DNA of 64,000 nt from Distichodus sexfasciatus (Eukaryota; Chordata; Actinopteri; Characiformes; Distichodontidae). Positions 59,130-64,000 of this stretch are shown here, one piece after another. Location of the stretch: contig JAVGVS010000302.1 in the NCBI GenBank assembly GCA_032718565.1, positions 248,001 to 312,000 of the forward strand, in the 5' to 3' direction. The position numbers and the translations under genes were made by a program. Under the pieces are notes generated by a model, which saw nothing but the letters and a program-made list of their open reading frames with translations, had not been told where the DNA came from and made no database searches. Each line of letters opens with the position of its first letter. Positions within the stretch are counted from its first letter, which is position 1.

Positions 59130-59370
59130 TTGAATGTATAGAGGAGCGAGGGATGACCTCACTGCATTGCTGAAAAGCAGCCAGGATTTCATCATCTCTC
59201 CCTCTCTCCCGCTCTCTCTCTCTTCCTCGTGCCAGACAGAGCTTCCAATCCGCAGGGCCCCTGTCTGCCTCATGGGGGCAGCACAGGCCTGTTTTGGTGC
59301 TCAATATCCCAGCTTCAAAAACGCCAACTGGAACGGACTGGCACCGGCTAGAGCGGCCAGACTGGCCCAG
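59130..59370. promoter_or_regulatory. Candidate regulatory island 8
   Basis: Unique mixed-composition block with 'caatatcccagcttcaaaaa' and 'aactggaacggactggcacc', set between simple-sequence tracts. No recognised protein in any frame. Confidence 0.28.
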
Positions 59371-59374
59371 ACAA

Positions 59375-59492
59375 AGAGAAAGAAAAGAAGAGAGGAGGGA
59401 GGGAGGGAGGAAGGGAGGGAGTACTGCACAGAGGAGGGAAGGAAAGAGATGGAGAGAGAGAAGGGGGGGGGTGGGGGGGATGGGGGGGATCG
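59375..59492. repeat. Purine tract ending in G-runs (G4-prone)
   Basis: GA/GGGA-rich tract ending at 59463-59488 with G-runs of 9, 7 and 7 separated by single T and AT. Confidence 0.85.
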
Positions 59493-59654
59493 GAGAGGTA
59501 GAGGCGTGAGGGTAATGTGCTTGAGGCTGAAAAAGAGAGAGAGAGAGGCAGCTTATCTGTGAGTGATTTAGGTTCGATGGAGCCCACATCAATTCAGCCA
59601 TCTGAAACAACAGCTGGCTCTAAACACAGCTACTATGCACTAATGGGGGTCCTG

Positions 59655-59706
59655 TGTGTGTGTGTGTGTGTGTGTGTTCGGGTATGTGTGGGTGTGTGTG
59701 TGTGTT
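59655..59706. repeat. (GT)n microsatellite
   Basis: GT dinucleotide run with a short CGGGTA interruption. Confidence 0.92.
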
Positions 59707-60029
59707 GAGGAGACGGGGTGTTCTGAATAATGCAGCTTTGTTTCAAGGCCCATACTGCTTTGCTCATTCTAAAGGTTGTGTTATGTAACCCAGTGTTTGT
59801 GGCGCGAGTGCAGAGGGCCTCCGCCGCGCTCACTCGTCATGTCAACTGCTGCAGGACGGTGACGTTTCTCGTGTTCTGTGAGAGTGTGTGAGAGAGAGTG
59901 TGTGTGTGTGTGCATCTAGATTGGTTTTTATACGGACAACTCGTTACTCCACACAAATATTCTGAGCATAAACATAAAATCAAAAACTTCATGGAAACCA
60001 TCAGAAATGTTTTGATGTGTCTTTAGCTT

Positions 60030-60460
60030 AGTTCAGGCAGTACTTTTAAATCGTAGCTTTTCAGGTTTTAAGCTACTCCTGGGGCAGTTGATAGTGTAAC
60101 GGTTAGGGCATTCGCCCCGTGATCGGATGGCCGCTGGTTTGAATCCCAGACAGGCTAAGGTACCAGTGAGGGACGCATGAGCAAGGTACCATCCGCAAGC
60201 ACTGCTTCCTGGGCACTGCCCATGTTAGCTGCCCACTGCTCCTTCACAGAGGGGTCAAATGCAGAGGTCACATTTCATTGTGTTGCACTGTGTGCTGTGC
60301 TGAGCTATGCTGTGGTGTGTTCACAATGACAAATAATCACTCACTTTCACTTTTCTTGGTTAAAAGTAGATAAGCTGCAGCCAAGCTACTGTTTAATATA
60401 GTCGTTAGCTACACTGCAAGAGAAGTTTCATTCGCTAACACTTAATAACTGTGTCATGGT
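60030..60460. mobile_element. hAT-like element split by a SINE
   Basis: Left part (60030-60079, 'gtacttttaaatcgtagctt') and right part (60353-60460, 'agctactgtttaatatagtc', 'gttagctacactgcaag') align with consecutive parts of the element at 12450. Confidence 0.65.
60080..60352 (+). mobile_element. tRNA-derived SINE, family A, most complete copy
   Basis: Complete head 'ggggcagttgatagtgtaac' with 'ggttagggcattcgcccc', B-box-like 'gctggtttgaatccca', full body and tail 'aataatcactcactttcac'. It interrupts a hAT-like element, so it is the younger of the two. Confidence 0.92.
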
Positions 60461-62027
60461 AAACTCTTGTGACGATGTAAAAAGTAATTTGAAAAGCTAT
60501 ATATTTTTTACCATGCAATGTCAAATCACAGTAAGGTTTTGAAGCCTTGGGCCTCATTCACCAACATCTTAATTTTTCTTACTTTTTAATTAAAGAGAAT
60601 AATTAAATAAATAATTAAAAATAATTATATAAAATAATTAAATTAATGGTTAAATACACAAACATCAATGCAATAAAATGCTGTGTCTTCAGCATTCGTA
60701 GATTCTACATTAACCTAATCTTTTTGAAAACTGCATACCTGCATTTATGAACAGTTTTTCTTTAGAAAAGTTGGTGAATGAGGTCCATTCTCCTTGTTTG
60801 CTGTTAACCAAGAGTCCCCTCTGACTCCACCTCACTTGAAGTTGAAAATGCCTGTCTTTGTAAAGAGAGAAAAAATATTTTTTTAGATTAAAGATTTTTT
60901 ATGCATCAATATCTATAAAAAAAAAGGTTGCTTCCTTATGGATAAGTTACCATTTAAAAAGTTAGGTCCAGTAGAAATGCGATGTGTGTATGTGTGTGTG
61001 TGCTGTCTATACAAATGACTTGTCTCTGAACAAATGTAGCTCCTCCGCAATATTCTGACAGTAAAGATCTATACAATATACAATAATACCAAGTTTATAA
61101 CGGTTATATCGGAAGTTCAGGGAGTATCAATTCTGCTCAAGCTTTCTTCCTACTTACTACAAAGGCAGATTTTTCCTCACTACTCAGGCCCCAGACTTTA
61201 GGGATTTGTTTTAGAAACTTGAAGACCTTTTTTTGACATCTCTCAGTTAGTCATTCCCTGTAGAACACTGAATTCATGGTTCATATGCGCTCAGAACCAG
61301 TTTGTACTACAGTGCTACACCTACCTAGGTTTATAAAACAAAAGCTCTCAGTTCTATGGAAAGTCAGGGACTCCAAATATCCAGTCCTCAATAATAAAAA
61401 GCCTATAAACCTTGCAAAACATTTTATAGGGCTTACAAAGCAAAGTGGACTTTGCACTGCCATCCTCAAGCTACTTCGAACATTTCCTACACAGAAAGGA
61501 GCTGAAAGATAATGTTTTGCATAATAGCCAGACAATGGGGTGTGTGTGTGTGTACACGTCTGCTCTACATAGATATAGATATCTGTGTATATATTCATAT
61601 TCATGTGTAAACACACAGGGGAGTATGTATATGTGTATGATACATAAATATAGATTGATGTGTGTTTATTGACAGAAACAGACAGAAAGGTGTGTGTGTG
61701 TGTGTGCGTGTCTGTATATTAGTGTTAAATAGTGTTAAACAACTTTGCTCAATATACCATAGTGTCAGTATAGAAAAATAGATATACCTACATTATATAC
61801 CTGTAGTTTATATCTGTGGGGTGTGTGTGGGGGAGTGTGGGGTTGTGTGTGTGTGGGGTGTGTGTGTGTGTGTGCATACATATACAACACACACTTTTCT
61901 CTCTATATATACTGTAGGTATAACACATGTATACCTGTATTATTCATTTATTATACAGTATCTGGATATATATTATGAGTGAAAAACATCTGGAGGCCTT
62001 GTAGTCGACTCAGCATTTCTCTACACG
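60461..62027. other. Intergenic AT-rich DNA with GT tracts
   Basis: GT microsatellites lie at 61541-61553, 61690-61708 and a G-rich one at 61818-61873. No gene is seen. Confidence 0.5.
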
Positions 62028-62041
62028 TTACATAATACTCT

Positions 62042-62382
62042 TTCATTCATTCATTCATTATCCGAACTGCTTAATCCCAACTCGGGTCGCAGTGGGTATC
62101 CCTGGAATTTACGGGCGCAAGGTGGGGACCAACCCTGAGCAGGCGCCAACACACCACAGGGCACAGACACTCACACAATCGCACTCCCATTCACACCTTA
62201 TGGGGTCAATTTAGACTTGCCAATTAACCTACATTGCATGCTTTTGGACTGTGGGAGGAAACCCACACGAACGCGGGGAGAACATGCAAACGTCACTCAG
62301 AAAGGCCCTATGGCTGACCCCAGGATCGAACCCTGGACCTTCTCGCTGTGAGAACCCTAACCCTAACCACTGTGCCGCCCCA
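62042..62382 (-). mobile_element. tRNA-derived SINE, family B, intact with target duplication
   Basis: Flanked by a perfect 14-bp direct repeat TTACATAATACTCT at 62028-62041 and 62383-62396. The right end is the tRNA-like head in reverse ('accactgtgccgccc'), the left end a CATT/TTCA simple tail. Its 'ccctaaccctaacc' stretch is part of the head, not a telomere. Confidence 0.95.
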
Positions 62383-62504
62383 TTACATAATACTCTGTAG
62401 TATAAAAAACATAAAAACTGTATAACAGCAAAAGATGTGTTAGTAACTGAGCTTGAGTGTAAAACCCGCTAACCCACCCACCCACACACTCTCTCACATG
62501 GGAT

Positions 62505-62650
62505 GGAGTACGTTATGGAAATGGAGATGTTATTGTCTCCATTTGATCAGCACATGTGGCACTGTGACCTGTGACCCCTCCGAAGAGGCCAATAAAACTG
62601 TCCGGCTCAGAGGAACCCCGCGAGCGCCTCCACTCTTCATGCCTCTTATA
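62505..62650. promoter_or_regulatory. Candidate regulatory segment 9
   Basis: Unique block with 'gatgttattgtctccatttg', CACATGTGG E-box-like, two TGACC half sites and GCCAATAAAACTG. The motifs suggest a regulatory element but none is decisive. Confidence 0.28.
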
Positions 62651-62719
62651 AAAAGAAAGAGGAAAGAAGCAGTGACTTGGCTTTTTCATGGGCACACACA
62701 GATCAGCTTTCAGTAGAAG

Positions 62720-63580
62720 CAGTGTTCCTTCCTTCCTTCTTCAGCTCCTTCATTCCTTTTTTTTCTCTCGTTCCACTGACAGCATCTGTTCTTTAGGAAA
62801 AGAAAGTGAGAGGTTGTGAAGAACTTGAGGGAAAAAAGAAGCAAAACATCACTCTTCCTTCCTCTATCCGCCCGTTCCTTAGCTGTGTCCTGTTTCCTCC
62901 TCATTCTTAAATTCATTTTTCCTTCCTTCCTTTCTAACCTTTTCCCTTTACCACCTCTCTAACGTATTTCTCTTTTGTTCCTTCAGTCCTTACTTTCATC
63001 AACCCATTTCCTTACCTTTTCTTTCTCTCTTTCCTTCATTTCTTTGCTCTATTCATTCTTATCTCAATTTTGTTCCTTCTCTAATTTTTCCTTCGTTTCT
63101 CAATTTTTCTTTTCTGCTTTTCTAACCTAATTGTTTCTTTTTTTCTGTCTCATTTCTTTTGTTCTCCTGTACACTCTTTCTTTCTTTTTTTCTTTCTTAC
63201 ACTTCACCCTTTTATTTTTTTAATCTCCTTCCTTCCTTCACCTTCTTTGCTCTACTCCTTATTTCTTTCTTATTGTCTGTTTTGGATTTTCTCATTACCT
63301 CCTTCCTTAACTGCATTTTTTCCCCTTCTTTCATTTTTCCTTCATTTTTGAATTTCCTTGCTTTTATCATTGTTTTCTTTTTTCTGTCTCGTTTCTTTTG
63401 TTCTCGTCTTTCTTTCATTCTTTCTTTCTTTCTTTTCATCTCCTTTCTTACCCCATTTCTTTTTTTTTTAATTCTTTCACTTTAACTTCTTAACTTGTTT
63501 TCTTGTTATTTTTTAACCTCCTTCCTTCCTTCCTTCTTTCCTTCCTCAATTCATTCTTTCGTTCTTATTCTGTATTTCGG
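62720..63580. repeat. CTTT/CCTT-rich pyrimidine tract
   Basis: About 860 bp of T/C-rich sequence on the + strand built from CTTT, CCTT and TTTC words, with CCTT runs at 63521-63544. A Phe/Ser/Leu-rich frame across it is compositional. Confidence 0.85.
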
Positions 63581-63639
63581 ACTTGTAATCCTTAAGCAGC
63601 ACATCAGCTCAGCTCCAATCATCCAGTAAACATCCTCCT

Positions 63640-63990
63640 CCTCCTCCCCCTCTTCCTCTGATGATGCAGTTGCTCTGAAATCCCTCAAGTCATTAAGAAA
63701 TAATTAATTAACACTCCCTCGGGGAGGGGCTTAGCAAGCCTCACATTCAGGAACAATGAAGCGCAGACCAGAACGACGGCATCACGGAAGTGACGAGCGC
63801 CGTGTACGATTCACGATGCAATTAGCACACTAACATTAAGGGTTATTGTCGCTGCCCGATTACTGCCAATTAGCCACACCTGACAAAAAGGACCATCACT
63901 TCCTCTTCCTGAAGCTGTTTCAGGTTCATTTCTTTGTCATAATCACTGCAATTTTCAAGTTAATATTTAAGCGCTCTCCCGATTAGTCGC
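63640..63990. promoter_or_regulatory. Candidate enhancer island 10 (homeodomain motif cluster)
   Basis: Contains TAATTAATTA (63701-63710), GCAATTAGC, GATTACTGCCAATTAGCC, a CACCTG E-box (63877-63882) and TGACGAGCG. The block continues to the window end. The density of ATTA cores in otherwise unique sequence resembles vertebrate developmental enhancers. Confidence 0.42.
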
Positions 63991-64000
63991 ATCGTGTAAA

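Noticed and set aside
58885..59610. 241-residue reverse-strand frame
   Set aside because: Mostly simple-sequence translation (RERERER and PPSLPP runs) with no recognised domain.
62350..62370. Telomere-like CCCTAACCCTAACC
   Set aside because: It lies inside the tRNA-like head of a SINE with a clear target-site duplication; only about two units.

Overview
This is vertebrate nuclear DNA, almost certainly from a ray-finned (teleost) fish. The genes have many short exons with GT-AG introns. The proteins match vertebrate DRC1, papilin, ERH and PPP4R3A, recognised from memory with no search run. The repeats are typical of fish: tRNA-derived SINEs, a Tc1 remnant, hAT-like non-autonomous elements, and abundant GT/CA, CT and GA microsatellites. 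The species cannot be named from the sequence.

The left 30 kb is gene-dense and all four genes run on the + strand. (1) The 3' part of drc1 (263-5722), a subunit of the nexin-dynein regulatory complex of motile cilia, lacks its N-terminal exons. (2) A compact papilin-type gene (9794-14878) encodes a secreted 548-residue protein with four thrombospondin type 1 repeats, an ADAMTS-type cysteine-rich region, two papilin Cys repeats and one C-terminal Kunitz domain. It lacks the spacer, Ig and PLAC domains of the human protein. (3) erh (15517-17149) encodes a nearly invariant 104-residue nuclear protein. (4) ppp4r3a/smek1 (19237-28566) encodes a regulatory subunit of protein phosphatase 4, with a CpG-rich promoter and a long 3' UTR. 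The summed exon lengths of the three complete genes are exact multiples of three. The genes share no pathway; they are ordinary chromosomal neighbours.

The right 34 kb (about 29.8-64 kb) holds no protein gene I can support. It is AT-rich background carrying transposon copies, three minisatellites, very long pyrimidine or purine tracts, and roughly ten isolated GC/CpG-rich, homeodomain-motif-containing islands of 200-450 bp. The islands are candidate cis-regulatory elements, suggesting the flank of a developmental gene outside the window. That reading is inference and needs cross-species alignment.

No prokaryotic-type system, CRISPR array or genuine tRNA/rRNA gene is present. The most interesting observations are the stripped-down papilin with a probable GC-AG intron, a two-base phase problem at the end of drc1, a recent 153-bp duplication copying an exon end and its splice donor into the next intron, an ETS-motif minisatellite, a higher-order repeat inside an 870-bp pyrimidine tract, and the string of regulatory-looking islands.
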